Assembly (NCBI GenBank): GCA_013360215.1
Contig: JABWCP010000002.1
Coordinates: 62,001 to 126,000, forward strand
Reading direction: 5' to 3'
DNA length: 64,000 nt
Source: a bacterium
GTDB taxonomy: Bacteria > CLD3 > SB21
The stretch's first letter is position 1. Every line of letters begins with the position of its first letter. A program made the translations under genes and the position numbers. Under the pieces are notes generated by a model, which ran no database searches, was not told where the DNA came from, and saw only the letters and a list, made by a program, of their open reading frames with translations. Below, in pieces: positions 1 through 9,373 of the stretch.

Positions 1-237
1 TGCAACGATCATGTCTTCGATCGTATTGCGCATCGGCACAGCCGAAGGGCAGTTGATATGCCCGCATGTCCCGAGCACCAGATTGCAACCGCATTGGCAA
101 ATCAATTCGCCCGATATCTTATTAAACATCTCATTTTGTTCGGCATTCAGTTTGGTCGTGTGTGCCGATCCGCCTTGGGAATAAAGTACGGAGGTTATTA
201 AAAGCGAAGCGATACAATAAATCTTAAGCTTTTTCAA
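1..237 (-). CDS. ccmH: CcmH-like cytochrome c maturation protein (3' part beyond window)
   Basis: This partial gene gives 79 codons before the window edge cuts it. The product has a hydrophobic signal or anchor (KIYCIASLLITSVLYS). It then has ISGELICQCGCNLVLGTC followed by GHINCPSAVPMR, the cysteine signature of the CcmH/CycL/NrfF family. That family handles apocytochrome haem-binding cysteines at the periplasmic face. The CxCGC variant is the form I associate with FCB-type bacteria, rather than the E. coli LRCxxCQ motif. I chose a TTG start at 235-237 because an AAAGGA ribosome-binding sequence lies about 8 nt upstream. The start overlaps the end of ccmF, so the two are translationally coupled. 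Confidence 0.85.
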   Translation of the reverse strand, partial: MKKLKIYCIASLLITSVLYSQGGSAHTTKLNAEQNEMFNKISGELICQCGCNLVLGTCGHINCPSAVPMRNTIEDMIVA

Positions 238-2239
238 GCGTTTTTTCCTTTCGCATAGATTTGACGGATTTGCGATCTTCCTGATAAGCGGGGAGCAAAC
301 AAATCAAAGTTCCAAAAACAAGTATCTCGGTGCCGAGCCAAACCAATGAAACCAGCGGATTGACATAAATCTGTAAAACGGCTTTTTTCTCGGTATCATC
401 CAACCCGGTAAAAACGAGATATAAATCTTCTTTGAGTGTTTTATGTAACGCCACTTCTGTCGTAGGTTGTTGGCTGGAGCGATACATACGATATTCGGGC
501 TTCAATTCATCAATCTTCTTATCATCTTTAAATACGGAAACGACCGCATAAGACGATTGATAGTTCGGCGTATTGGTAAAGTCCACTTTATCAACCTTCA
601 AAAGGTAATCTTTCACCTGTCGGGATTCGCCCTGACCCAGCTCCGTTTTGGTTTCATAGTTAAAAATGCTGCCCGTAATACCTACGAAAATCACGACAAT
701 GCCGAAGTGTACGATGTAGCCTCCGTAACGGCGCTTGTTTTTGAGTGTTAAGTTTTTGAGTGCGATTAATACATTTTCACCATTGGAACGCATACGCGCA
801 CTTGTTCCTTTGGCAAATTCAATCACAATAACCGCCGCAACAAAAATATTGAGCACAAACGACATTAATCCGTAAAAATGCTGCGTAACAAACATGAATA
901 TGACAACACCGCCGGCCAGGGCAATGATCGTGGGTAATAAGAAAGCTTTCCGCAAACTCGCAGCCGAAGTCTTACGCCATGCAAAGAGCGGTCCCGCGCC
1001 GGTAAGGAACAGAAGAAATAGCGCGATCGGAATATTTACTTTATTGAAAAACGGCGCACCCACGACAATTTTTTCACCGGTGACGGCTTCTGAAATGATA
1101 GGGAACACCGTACCCCATAATACGGCAAAACAAGAAATCAAAAGCACGAGGTTATTAAACAAAAAACTGCTTTCACGCGATAAGGCCGAATCAAGCTGCC
1201 CTTCGCTCTTAAGCATTGGCAAGCGCTTTACAACAAACCAAACCGAAACCAGTAAAGTCAACGTGATGAAGGATATAAAATAGATTCCTATCGAACCTTG
1301 CGCAAAGGCGTGTACCGAGGAAACAACGCCGGAACGGGTGAGAAATGTACCGAAAATACACAGAAGGTACGTGGCAATGATCAAAGAAACGTTCCAAACT
1401 TTGAACATATTCTTTTTTTCCTGAATCATCACCGAATGTAAAAAAGCCGTTCCGGTAAGCCAAGGCATCAGCGATGCGTTTTCAACCGGATCCCAAGCCC
1501 AATATCCGCCCCAACCGAGCTCTTCGTAAGCCCACCAACCGCCCATCATGATACCGGCGCTTTGAAAAAGCCACGCAAAAAGAGTCCAACGGCGCGATAG
1601 CTTGATCCATTCGTCATTGAGTTGTCCGGAAATCAAAGCTGCCATAGCAAAAGCAAACGGAATAGCAAACCCGACATAACCCACAAAAAGTGTAGGCGGG
1701 TGGATTACCATCGCGGGATGTTGCAAAAGCGGATTTAAACCACGACCGTCCTGCGGGCGGAACATGGTTTCACTCCCGTCACCATGATGGGTTACAAGGA
1801 CATCAAACGGGTTGGAAGAAAAAAGATTGAGAGCCAGAAAAAAAACTTGTGTGATCATCGTGACGACGATAACCCACGGCATGAGCTCACCAAAACTATT
1901 GCGGTATCTGTACACGACGGCAAAACTATATGCCGCTAGCAACAGCGACCACAAAAGCAGTGACCCGGCCTGACCTGCCCAAAATGTATATTTGTAAAAA
2001 AGCGGCAAGTCCCGGTTAGTGTACGATGCGACATATTCGTATGTCATATCACCGGTAACCATCAGATAAATCAAACTTCCGGCGGCAACGACAACCATTG
2101 CAAAAACGACATACACGGCGTTTTGTGCCGAACGCACCAAATCACCGCGCTTGTAATGAACGCCGAGAAACGCCGACAAGATGGCAAAAGCAGCCATCGC
2201 CAGCGCCACTATCAACGCATAATTACCTATTTGACCCAT
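224..2239 (-). CDS. ccmF: Cytochrome c haem lyase subunit CcmF
   Basis: CcmF is the integral membrane haem lyase component of system I cytochrome c biogenesis, which attaches haem to apocytochromes on the periplasmic side. The 671-aa product has many transmembrane helices. It carries the tryptophan-rich WWD haem-handling motif at residues about 235-257 (WWAYEELGWGGYWAWDP) and a conserved HPP at 180-182. The length is normal for CcmF/NrfE. The start follows CTAAGGAATATAT, a good ribosome-binding site. It is followed by overlapping ccmH, as expected for a ccm operon; other ccm genes must lie outside the window. Confidence 0.96.
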   Translation of the reverse strand: MGQIGNYALIVALAMAAFAILSAFLGVHYKRGDLVRSAQNAVYVVFAMVVVAAGSLIYLMVTGDMTYEYVASYTNRDLPLFYKYTFWAGQAGSLLLWSLLLAAYSFAVVYRYRNSFGELMPWVIVVTMITQVFFLALNLFSSNPFDVLVTHHGDGSETMFRPQDGRGLNPLLQHPAMVIHPPTLFVGYVGFAIPFAFAMAALISGQLNDEWIKLSRRWTLFAWLFQSAGIMMGGWWAYEELGWGGYWAWDPVENASLMPWLTGTAFLHSVMIQEKKNMFKVWNVSLIIATYLLCIFGTFLTRSGVVSSVHAFAQGSIGIYFISFITLTLLVSVWFVVKRLPMLKSEGQLDSALSRESSFLFNNLVLLISCFAVLWGTVFPIISEAVTGEKIVVGAPFFNKVNIPIALFLLFLTGAGPLFAWRKTSAASLRKAFLLPTIIALAGGVVIFMFVTQHFYGLMSFVLNIFVAAVIVIEFAKGTSARMRSNGENVLIALKNLTLKNKRRYGGYIVHFGIVVIFVGITGSIFNYETKTELGQGESRQVKDYLLKVDKVDFTNTPNYQSSYAVVSVFKDDKKIDELKPEYRMYRSSQQPTTEVALHKTLKEDLYLVFTGLDDTEKKAVLQIYVNPLVSLVWLGTEILVFGTLICLLPAYQEDRKSVKSMRKEKTLEKA

Positions 2240-2286
2240 ATATATTCCTTAGCTTATTTGACAGACGATGTTATACACTATTTTTA

Positions 2287-4017
2287 TTAACTTTTCCATA
2301 GAATTTCATACACAGTTACCGGCTCCGCAACACCTTTGAGCGTAACGCGTTCGATCGGCGAGGCGATACTTTTGTTAGGCAAAAGATCATACGTGGACTG
2401 ACTGACGATGATCTGTCCGGCTTTAGCGACGCTGCACAAGCGATTGGCAATGTTGACGGTTTCACCGATCACGGTATATTCAAGGCGTTTATTGGAGCCG
2501 ATATTGCCTACAACGACTTCGCCGGTATTGATGCCGATACCGATATTGATCGGAGGATGTCCCTCGAGTTTGCGTTGAAAATTGAATTTCTCAGCTGCAC
2601 GTTGCATCTGTACGGCGGCATTGATAGCGCGCATATAAAAATCATCGTAGTGAACCGGCGCTCCGTAAAAAGCCATAATGGCATCGCCGATAAATTTATC
2701 CAACGTACCACCATAACTGTCAATAATGTCTATCATTTCATCAAAGTGCGAATTCAGTAAATTAATAAGTTCCTGAGGGTCCATACCGCGCGACATCGGC
2801 GTAAATCCGCGGATGTCGGTAAACATGACGCTGAGTCGGTTCTTTTCGCCTTTGAGAATACCATCAACGGATTGTTCGGACAGAACTTTTTTGGCAACGT
2901 CAGGGGAAAGATATTTACCAAAAAGATTTTCGACACGTTCTTTTTGCTTGAGACCCTGCGTCATCTCATTAAAATTTTTACCCAGCTCACCGAACTCATC
3001 GCGTGATTTGATCTGCAACATGATATTGAGATCGCCGGATTGTACTTTGTGCATAGCGTCGGAAAGCTGATGTACAGGCTTGGTCACGCCGCTGATAATT
3101 GCCAAAGCGATCATAAAAGCTAAAATGGAAACTCCGCCACCGACAAAAACCATCGTACGCTGCGAAGCGACAAGCGGCTCTAAGGCTTTGTCGAGTGAAC
3201 TAAAAAAAACATACGTCGCAATAACCGGGCGATCCTGACCCTGGCTTCCCGTAGCTGCAAAAACGGGATGAGCTACAGCCAAATAACGCTCACCATGAAT
3301 CGTAAACTGAAAAGGATCGCTTGAGGTTTTACGAATCATCGCCTGATCTAAAAAACTTTGGGATGATTTGAATTGGGCGAGAAGTTCGTTTCGATTTTCA
3401 AACTTATCCGTTGCAACGATTTTCCCGTTGATAATAAAGGCAATGGAACTTGTGGTAACTTTAGCGATTTTGGTTGCTACGGTATCCGTCACATCATATC
3501 CCAAAACGATGCCGCCAAGAACTTGATTATTGACGATCGTAGGAGAAGCCGCCACACGGAGAAGTTTACCATTCTCTTCCCAAAAACCACCGTTATCATA
3601 TCCTTCGAGTGCAGCGGCGACTTCAGGGCGCTGTGAAAGATTCATACTCGCGCTCAGTTCCGTGCCGACAAACGCCAATACCTGGCCGGACGGGCTCAAT
3701 GCGACAAATATATCGGATTTGAATTCGCCAATCTGATTGGTTTCTTCCAGCGCTTGTTGTACTGTTTTTTGGTCGCCCGTACTAAGTTGTGCAGCGAACT
3801 TGGGATTATCTGAAACGCTACGGCTCTGGAGTATCAATTGTTCGAAATAGCTGTTATTAAACTCTTCATAGGTGCCGTTACTTTTGATTAGCCGATCGGT
3901 AATATCGGTTTCGATATTTTTAGCCAAACCGAGCGAAACGATGACGTACGCAACGGCCGCCAACGTCAAGGTCACAGTTACGAGAAAAATCAGCTTGTAA
4001 CGGAATTTGATAATCAT
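2287..4017 (-). CDS. Membrane class III adenylate cyclase (extracytoplasmic sensor-HAMP-cyclase)
   Basis: This protein is predicted to make cAMP in response to an extracytoplasmic signal. The 576 residues comprise TM helix 1 (about 8-30), a Cache-like periplasmic domain (about 35-285), TM helix 2 (about 288-310), a HAMP segment (about 311-362) and a class III cyclase domain (about 390-576). The metal-binding Asp residues are D401 (MFTDIRGFT) and D445 (FIGDAIMAFYG). K441 and T515 (LEYTVIG) fit adenine recognition, and N522/R526 (VNIANR) fit transition-state binding, so the catalytic set is complete. GGAGAAATAAAAC precedes the ATG. It is 47 nt upstream of ccmF on the same strand with no obvious terminator between. 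The ligand cannot be told from sequence. Confidence 0.94.
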   Translation of the reverse strand: MIIKFRYKLIFLVTVTLTLAAVAYVIVSLGLAKNIETDITDRLIKSNGTYEEFNNSYFEQLILQSRSVSDNPKFAAQLSTGDQKTVQQALEETNQIGEFKSDIFVALSPSGQVLAFVGTELSASMNLSQRPEVAAALEGYDNGGFWEENGKLLRVAASPTIVNNQVLGGIVLGYDVTDTVATKIAKVTTSSIAFIINGKIVATDKFENRNELLAQFKSSQSFLDQAMIRKTSSDPFQFTIHGERYLAVAHPVFAATGSQGQDRPVIATYVFFSSLDKALEPLVASQRTMVFVGGGVSILAFMIALAIISGVTKPVHQLSDAMHKVQSGDLNIMLQIKSRDEFGELGKNFNEMTQGLKQKERVENLFGKYLSPDVAKKVLSEQSVDGILKGEKNRLSVMFTDIRGFTPMSRGMDPQELINLLNSHFDEMIDIIDSYGGTLDKFIGDAIMAFYGAPVHYDDFYMRAINAAVQMQRAAEKFNFQRKLEGHPPINIGIGINTGEVVVGNIGSNKRLEYTVIGETVNIANRLCSVAKAGQIIVSQSTYDLLPNKSIASPIERVTLKGVAEPVTVYEILWKS

Positions 4018-4605
4018 GTTTTATTTCTCCGGACGGTTAATCACATGTGGATTCAAATTACCTTTTGGGTGTTGAAAATACAAGCGTTATCGTATTTGTT
4101 CGCTTGCCGTGATTTCAGAGCACTTTTCATCCGGAATTGTGTTGATTCGTGTTACATTCGCTTCTATCTTAAACAAACGAAACGGATAAAAGTATGACTT
4201 TGATCATAGATGCGTGCCGCCAAACAGCTTGTTTCGGTTGTGCTTTTTTAAAAAAAGTATTCTTTTAAAAAAAATTACGATATGAATAAATAAATTTTTT
4301 TGCCAAAAAATCTCGCCTGTTTTTTATGCACTTATAAAATCTTGTAGGTAATTTACCTACAAGATTTTCAGCCATTTCCCTACAGACTTCCACATTTTTT
4401 TGATGTATATTTAGTGTGTAAGTTACTTTTTGATCGATCAAGTAGCGTCCCATTTTGTTCCAATTGTTCTTTTGTTCTTTTTTGTTTGTATTTCGAATTC
4501 GTAGTCCAGAGATAATCAGTTCACCAAAAAAAGTTCGTGATTGATGTCAATGGGCGAGGTGTACCTTTTTTAAATCTTTATTTAATGTATTGAGGAGAAA
4601 CTCAA
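4018..4605. other. 588-bp non-coding divergent region
   Basis: This AT-rich spacer lies between the divergent cyclase and surface-protein genes and should hold both promoters. It contains a perfect 33-bp palindrome (4336-4368). It also contains a short start-like sequence at 4194 that shares an exact 21-nt match with the start of the gene at 9498. A 62-codon frame on the minus strand (4265-4453) has lysine/phenylalanine-rich, non-domain content and no good ribosome-binding site, and I do not believe it. Confidence 0.6.
4336..4368. repeat. Perfect 33-bp palindrome (16-bp arms, 1-nt centre)
   Basis: The left arm AAAATCTTGTAGGTAA (4336-4351) is exactly complementary to the right arm TTACCTACAAGATTTT (4353-4368) around a single T. 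The outer AAAA/TTTT could make it a bidirectional terminator. However, no gene ends nearby: both flanking genes start from this region. A dimeric-regulator operator is therefore an equally good reading. Confidence 0.75.
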
Positions 4606-6675
4606 ATGAAACGTATGAAACGTCTGGTCGTAACAGCAAAAAGTTTATGCTTGATGCTCTTGTTTAATGCGGCTCTCTATGCGCAGACAACTAATGTCGT
4701 AACTGAAAATGCAAACCCGGGAACGGCCGGTTATATTCCTTATTTCTACAATGCTAGTACGCTTCGCAACTCACCTTTTTATTATAATGGCGGTAATATC
4801 GGTGTGGGAAACCCCTCGAATATCTCAGCCTATTTCGATGTGAATGGAACTGCAAAATTTCGGGGGAACACGGTTAGCTTTGGTCAATTTTCAGATTATC
4901 AACATTTGTCGGGTATGGACATCGTTTATACTGACGGTGGTTCAGGTACTATTACCTTTCGTGGTCAACGTTGGGGAAGTAATTGGAAATGGGAACACTC
5001 ATATTCCGGGGGTATATACGTTCCTCAAATGCAACTTGATAATAGTACCAACGCTCTTTACTTATTCAACAGCTCAACATCTGTAGGAACTGCAACCGTC
5101 CGTTTGCATCCAAATGGTTTAACGTATTTTAATGGCGGTAATGTCGGTATAGGTACTACGAGTGCAACTCAAAAACTCGAAGTATGGGGTGCAAATTCAG
5201 CACCGGGCACCAGCGGTACTGCCGCAGATGGTATTCTTCGTCTACAGCCTACAGGCAGCAACGCGATGGTTGATTTTGGTATGGTTACAAGTAATGCATA
5301 CGCCTGGATTCAGCCACGCGATCGAAGCAATTATGCCACTAATTTCAATCTTTCACTTAATCCGAATGGCGGTCGTGTCGGTATCGGTACGACAAACCCA
5401 GTAAGTATTTTATCAATTGGCGCAAACAATACAACGATGCCAACTGATGGAGGTATCTCTCTCGGTAGTGATCAAGCAACGCTTCAGATGCTTCATTCTA
5501 ATTGGGGCTCAGGCTATGGCTCAAAAATATACGGTAAGGATGATGGAAATGGGGAAACATCGTTCAGAATAGCTACTCGCCATGGTGTTTCGACATGGAC
5601 TGATCGTGTATATTTATCAACGCAAACAGGCAATGTCGGTATAGGCACTAATACGCCCGGCAATAAACTTGATATTGCAGCTTCTAACCGTCAACTTCGT
5701 TTGACAGATACAGATGATAGCAAATTTTGGCAGCTCAGCGCTTCGTCCAATGCCTTGGCTTTTCGTTATCAAGAAGGACTTGCAGATGAAAAATTAGCCA
5801 TGTGGATGACTAGCAACGGCGATGTTGGGGTTGGGACTAGCAGTCCTACGCAAAAACTCGAAGTGTGGGGTGCTAATTCAGCTCCTGGCACCAGTGGCAC
5901 TGCTGCTGACGGTATCTTGCGTTTGCAACCTGTCGGTAGTGATGCTATGGTTGACTTTGGTATGGTTACCAGTGGGGCTTATGCATGGATACAACCACGC
6001 AATCGAAGCAATTATGCCACTAACTTCAATCTTTCACTTAATCCGAATGGCGGTAATGTCGGGATAGGTACGACAACGCCTAGCTATAAACTTCAAGTTA
6101 ATACTGTTGCATCAGGTAAAGCGGGTTATTTTCAGACAACAGGCAGTTGGCAGGCAATTGACTTCTCGTCTGATGGCGGTACTACAAAAGGTAGTTTAGC
6201 AGCCGCTGGGGGAAATATATATTTGGGCAAGTCCGATGTAGGAACTGATCCCAAGATAACGGTAAATATCACAAATGGCAACGTCGGTATCGGCACGACT
6301 TCTCCCGGAGCAAAACTCCATGTCGAAGGTGGTAATGTGTGGATCGGACAAAAAACGGTTCAGTACACCGGTCCGGATACTTACAAACTCAATGTATTTG
6401 GCAATGTGCGCGCAGACGAAATCGTCGTCAATACCAACGGTGCTGATTTTGTATTCGAAGAAGGATATAAGCTGCCATCTCTGGACGAAGTCGAAAAACA
6501 CATCAAAACCCAAAAACATCTTCCGGGTATCGCCTCGGCCGCCGATATGCAAGCCAATGGCGTCGGTATCTCCGAACTCCAAACCAAACTCCTCCAAAAA
6601 GTCGAAGAACTTACGCTGTATGTGATTCAGCTGAAAAAGGAAAATGAAGAGTTGAGGAGAATGATTCAGTACTAG
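4606..6675 (+). CDS. Exported repeat protein with NVGIGT repeats and C-terminal coiled coil
   Basis: This is a predicted surface or extracellular fibre-like protein of 689 aa. The signal peptide ends near residue 26 (LLFNAALYAQ). The body consists of beta-type repeats marked by seven copies of a G-N/R/D-V/I-G-I/V-G-T/N motif (for example GNVGIGTTSP). The C-terminus (about 600-689) resembles the tail of Bacteroidota proteins annotated as tail-fibre or S74-like, with LPSLDEVEKHIKTQKHLPGI, VGISELQTKLLQKVEELTLY and a Lys/Glu coiled coil. Intramolecular-chaperone residues of true S74 peptidases were not identified. An 80-residue block occurs twice (5161-5400 and 5842-6081). GAGGAGAAACTCAA gives a strong ribosome-binding site. 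The function is unknown; adhesion or trimeric fibre is a guess. Confidence 0.85.
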   Translation: MKRMKRLVVTAKSLCLMLLFNAALYAQTTNVVTENANPGTAGYIPYFYNASTLRNSPFYYNGGNIGVGNPSNISAYFDVNGTAKFRGNTVSFGQFSDYQHLSGMDIVYTDGGSGTITFRGQRWGSNWKWEHSYSGGIYVPQMQLDNSTNALYLFNSSTSVGTATVRLHPNGLTYFNGGNVGIGTTSATQKLEVWGANSAPGTSGTAADGILRLQPTGSNAMVDFGMVTSNAYAWIQPRDRSNYATNFNLSLNPNGGRVGIGTTNPVSILSIGANNTTMPTDGGISLGSDQATLQMLHSNWGSGYGSKIYGKDDGNGETSFRIATRHGVSTWTDRVYLSTQTGNVGIGTNTPGNKLDIAASNRQLRLTDTDDSKFWQLSASSNALAFRYQEGLADEKLAMWMTSNGDVGVGTSSPTQKLEVWGANSAPGTSGTAADGILRLQPVGSDAMVDFGMVTSGAYAWIQPRNRSNYATNFNLSLNPNGGNVGIGTTTPSYKLQVNTVASGKAGYFQTTGSWQAIDFSSDGGTTKGSLAAAGGNIYLGKSDVGTDPKITVNITNGNVGIGTTSPGAKLHVEGGNVWIGQKTVQYTGPDTYKLNVFGNVRADEIVVNTNGADFVFEEGYKLPSLDEVEKHIKTQKHLPGIASAADMQANGVGISELQTKLLQKVEELTLYVIQLKKENEELRRMIQY
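5161..5400 (+). repeat. Internal 240-bp repeat, copy 1
   Basis: Encodes TQKLEVWGANSAPGTSG through NPNGGRVGIGTT. It is offset by exactly 681 bp from copy 2. About 34 of the first 150 or so aligned bases after the CAAAAACTCGAAGT anchor differ, mostly silently. The 53-bp segment 5321-5373 differs from copy 2 at only one base. Confidence 0.9.
5842..6081 (+). repeat. Internal 240-bp repeat, copy 2
   Basis: Second copy of the block at 5161-5400. The near-identical stretch is 6002-6054, while the 5' part of the block is strongly diverged at synonymous sites. Confidence 0.9.
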
Positions 6676-6703
6676 TATATTAATTTTTTTAGGAGTTCTA
6701 TAG

Positions 6704-9340
6704 ATGAGAACAATAAATGCGTTATTATTATTAATTATAAGTCTTACAGCCGGGTCAGTTTTTTCAGCAGAGAGAACGTTAGTTGTTCCAGATGATTATC
6801 ACTATTCTGCATCAGTAATAGTGGTTGACAAACTAGGACGTCCAGTGCCTTATGCTGACATTACATTAAAAGTGCAAGTTTATTTTACTAGAATGGATGG
6901 GTATCAATGTTTGCCTGGCGAATGCCCTTCCCCAACTTCTACTATTATGTCATCCAAAACAAATTTAGCGGGGATAGCAGCTTTCGACTTTATTTTTCCT
7001 AATCCCAATCCACCTGAAGATCCGAATTATTACACTCGTCCTAGATCTGCATGGTATATTGGATTTGCCGATAAAATTTATGATTTAGCAAATGATCAAT
7101 CAAATTTTGTCGAATTAATTAGCCCTCAATATTCTGAGCAAGACCACATCACATATACTTTTATTATTGATGATGATGCTCCTCTACAACCCAATAATTT
7201 AATTTTTCCCAACGACGAAGTTAGTGATGATTTTCAAATCTTTCCAGAAGAGTTTAATTTGGACAATGGGTTTAGTTCACACTCAACCTCGACAACCGGG
7301 TTTAATGTTTATATGTACTACGGATACAATAAGGTACAAGCTATAACCAAACCCATTCTCTTAATTGAAGGGATTGATTTCGACAACGAGAAAAATGATT
7401 GGAAAAGACTATATCCAATGATTGGAAGAGATTTTATTGAAAATAAGCTTAGAGGGAGAGGCTATGATGTGATTATTGTTGATTTCAAAGACGGTACAAA
7501 CTTCTTAGAAAACAATGCTCGTTCTGTAATGAATGCAATAGCATGGACAAATCAGCAACTTGCATTGAATGGGAGTTCAGAAAATATTATTTTAGTAGGC
7601 GCCAGCATGGGGGGCGTGCTTTCTAGATATGCATTGAAGGAGATGGAGAATAGGTATCTATCAGCTTTGATAAATAATCAATCTAATCCTAACCAATGGA
7701 ATCATAATACCAAATTATGGACTTCGTTTGATTCTCCACAACAGGGGGCAAATATACCGATAGCTGATCAAGCTTTTTTAAGTTTCTTCTCTGCACTAGA
7801 TCCGAAAAGCGAAAAAAAATTCAAGAACCTTGGGAAGCCTGCACCAAGACAATTAATGAAAAGTAATTATAAAAACGCATTTATATCTAACGGTCCATTT
7901 GGGATAAAAAATTTAAATTATTCAAATAATAACAGTGATCATGATGTATTCTTCAATGAATTACTTTTTATGGGATATCCGATGTATCTTGAAAAAATTG
8001 GTATCTCAAATGGAAGTGGTTTTGGAAATGACGGGCTCCAAAAAACCTCTGATGGAATTCAATCAATGTCATCTAGTGGTGAATTAATGCTAAAAGTTGG
8101 TTGTGATGGCTCATGTGCAGATGTTGAATGGGACATCAAACTTTATTCATCAAACATAAATAGCTCTGATCAGTTAGTATTTAATGGAATTTATGATGTA
8201 TTAGACGATGACTGGTACTCTTTTTCGTCACTTCTTACATGGGTTCCTTTTGGCATAATTGATTATGCTTTAGACTATGCTGATGATATAGGTGTATCAG
8301 GTACACCGTTAGATGAAAAAATAGAATATTGGTTTGTAAAAAACGCAAATTCATTGTACCAAAGTGTTAGTATGTTCCCCGACAATGCTCCAGGAGGTTA
8401 CAGAGAAACACAAAAAGAAATATATAATAAATCAAAACGAGCATTAAGGTCCGGCGGCGGGGAAATTAATTTGTATTTTTCCAAACATTGCTTTATTCCC
8501 ACGACAAGTGCATTAGATTTAAGAAATAGTACCAATCAACGAGTTAGTCCCTATACTAAGTTAATTGGTACGGACAATGATCTAACTAAGCTTCCTGTAG
8601 GAGTGCAAACGCCTTTTGATCATATAAGGTATCAAACAGAAAATGAAAAGCATGTCTTTATAAGCCAGTCCACTGGAGATTGGTTAGATGAATTGTTGAC
8701 TCCAATGAGTTTAGTTGTTGAAAATAAACTGTTTGACAAATGGAATCGAAAATTCACTGGAACCGAGTTGGTTGAAGTTAAGAACACTCAAATTAAACCA
8801 AACTTGCTCGGGGGCACACCTCCAGTTTTTGAAGTAAGCTCTGGAAAAAAAATAGTTATTAGCTCAGGTACTACAATAAAAAGTGGCGCCAAGTTTTTAG
8901 CAAGTATTGATCCCAACCTCATAGTAAACGGAACTCAAAATAACACTTCGTACCTAATGTCCGCAATGGCTAAATCATCCGAATCTGAATCGGATATGAA
9001 AAAAGATGCTGCGGACAGTGTCAAAACTGAGATTCCGACAAAACCGTTAGAACTTCCTACGACTTTCAGTCTTGATCAAAACTATCCCAATCCTTTTAAC
9101 CCGACGACGACTATGCGTTATGCGTTGAAAGAGGATGTGGCGGTCACGCTGAAGATATACAATATGCTGGGACAGGAAGTAAAAACACTCGTCAATAATC
9201 AGAAACAGGCGGCTGGTTTCAAATCCGTCATGTGGGATGGACGTAATAACTACGGTCACCAGGTACCGAGCGGTACCTATATCTATCGCCTTCAAGCCGG
9301 GACTTTCATCCAAACCCGAAAGATGCTGCTAGTCAAATAG
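6704..9340 (+). CDS. Secreted alpha/beta-hydrolase (lipase-like) with type-A C-terminal sorting domain
   Basis: This 878-aa exported protein has a signal peptide ending near residue 22 (GSVFSA). An N-terminal region without a recognised family is followed by an alpha/beta-hydrolase segment. The nucleophile elbow is GASMGG with Ser301, followed by ARYALKEME-like and SFDSPQQGAN motifs. A probable catalytic His lies in PFDHIRYQTENEKHVF. The last 90 or so residues (DQNYPNPFNPTTTMRY ... GTYIYRLQAGTF) are a type-A sorting domain of the kind recognised by type IX secretion, so the enzyme is probably cell-surface or released. AGGAGTTCTATAG precedes the ATG. The first 2.3 kb is much richer in A/T and in TTA/ATT/AAT codons than the sorting-domain region. 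The substrate (lipid, ester or peptide) is unknown. Confidence 0.88.
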   Translation: MRTINALLLLIISLTAGSVFSAERTLVVPDDYHYSASVIVVDKLGRPVPYADITLKVQVYFTRMDGYQCLPGECPSPTSTIMSSKTNLAGIAAFDFIFPNPNPPEDPNYYTRPRSAWYIGFADKIYDLANDQSNFVELISPQYSEQDHITYTFIIDDDAPLQPNNLIFPNDEVSDDFQIFPEEFNLDNGFSSHSTSTTGFNVYMYYGYNKVQAITKPILLIEGIDFDNEKNDWKRLYPMIGRDFIENKLRGRGYDVIIVDFKDGTNFLENNARSVMNAIAWTNQQLALNGSSENIILVGASMGGVLSRYALKEMENRYLSALINNQSNPNQWNHNTKLWTSFDSPQQGANIPIADQAFLSFFSALDPKSEKKFKNLGKPAPRQLMKSNYKNAFISNGPFGIKNLNYSNNNSDHDVFFNELLFMGYPMYLEKIGISNGSGFGNDGLQKTSDGIQSMSSSGELMLKVGCDGSCADVEWDIKLYSSNINSSDQLVFNGIYDVLDDDWYSFSSLLTWVPFGIIDYALDYADDIGVSGTPLDEKIEYWFVKNANSLYQSVSMFPDNAPGGYRETQKEIYNKSKRALRSGGGEINLYFSKHCFIPTTSALDLRNSTNQRVSPYTKLIGTDNDLTKLPVGVQTPFDHIRYQTENEKHVFISQSTGDWLDELLTPMSLVVENKLFDKWNRKFTGTELVEVKNTQIKPNLLGGTPPVFEVSSGKKIVISSGTTIKSGAKFLASIDPNLIVNGTQNNTSYLMSAMAKSSESESDMKKDAADSVKTEIPTKPLELPTTFSLDQNYPNPFNPTTTMRYALKEDVAVTLKIYNMLGQEVKTLVNNQKQAAGFKSVMWDGRNNYGHQVPSGTYIYRLQAGTFIQTRKMLLVK

Positions 9341-9373
9341 ATATAATTTTTTGAGAAACCTTCGTAATTTCAC

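Noticed and set aside
4265-4453. 62-codon minus-strand frame in the 4-kb intergenic region
   Set aside because: It runs through the 33-bp palindrome, has no domain or good ribosome-binding site, and its composition follows the AT-rich DNA.
4800-6330. CRISPR-like spaced repeats
   Set aside because: The recurring GGTAATGTCGGTATAGG-type units are in-frame codons for a protein repeat (GNVGIGT) with uneven spacing.
6196-6625. 116- and 133-codon frames over the 3' end of the repeat protein
   Set aside because: They are shadows of the conserved C-terminal coding region in other frames.
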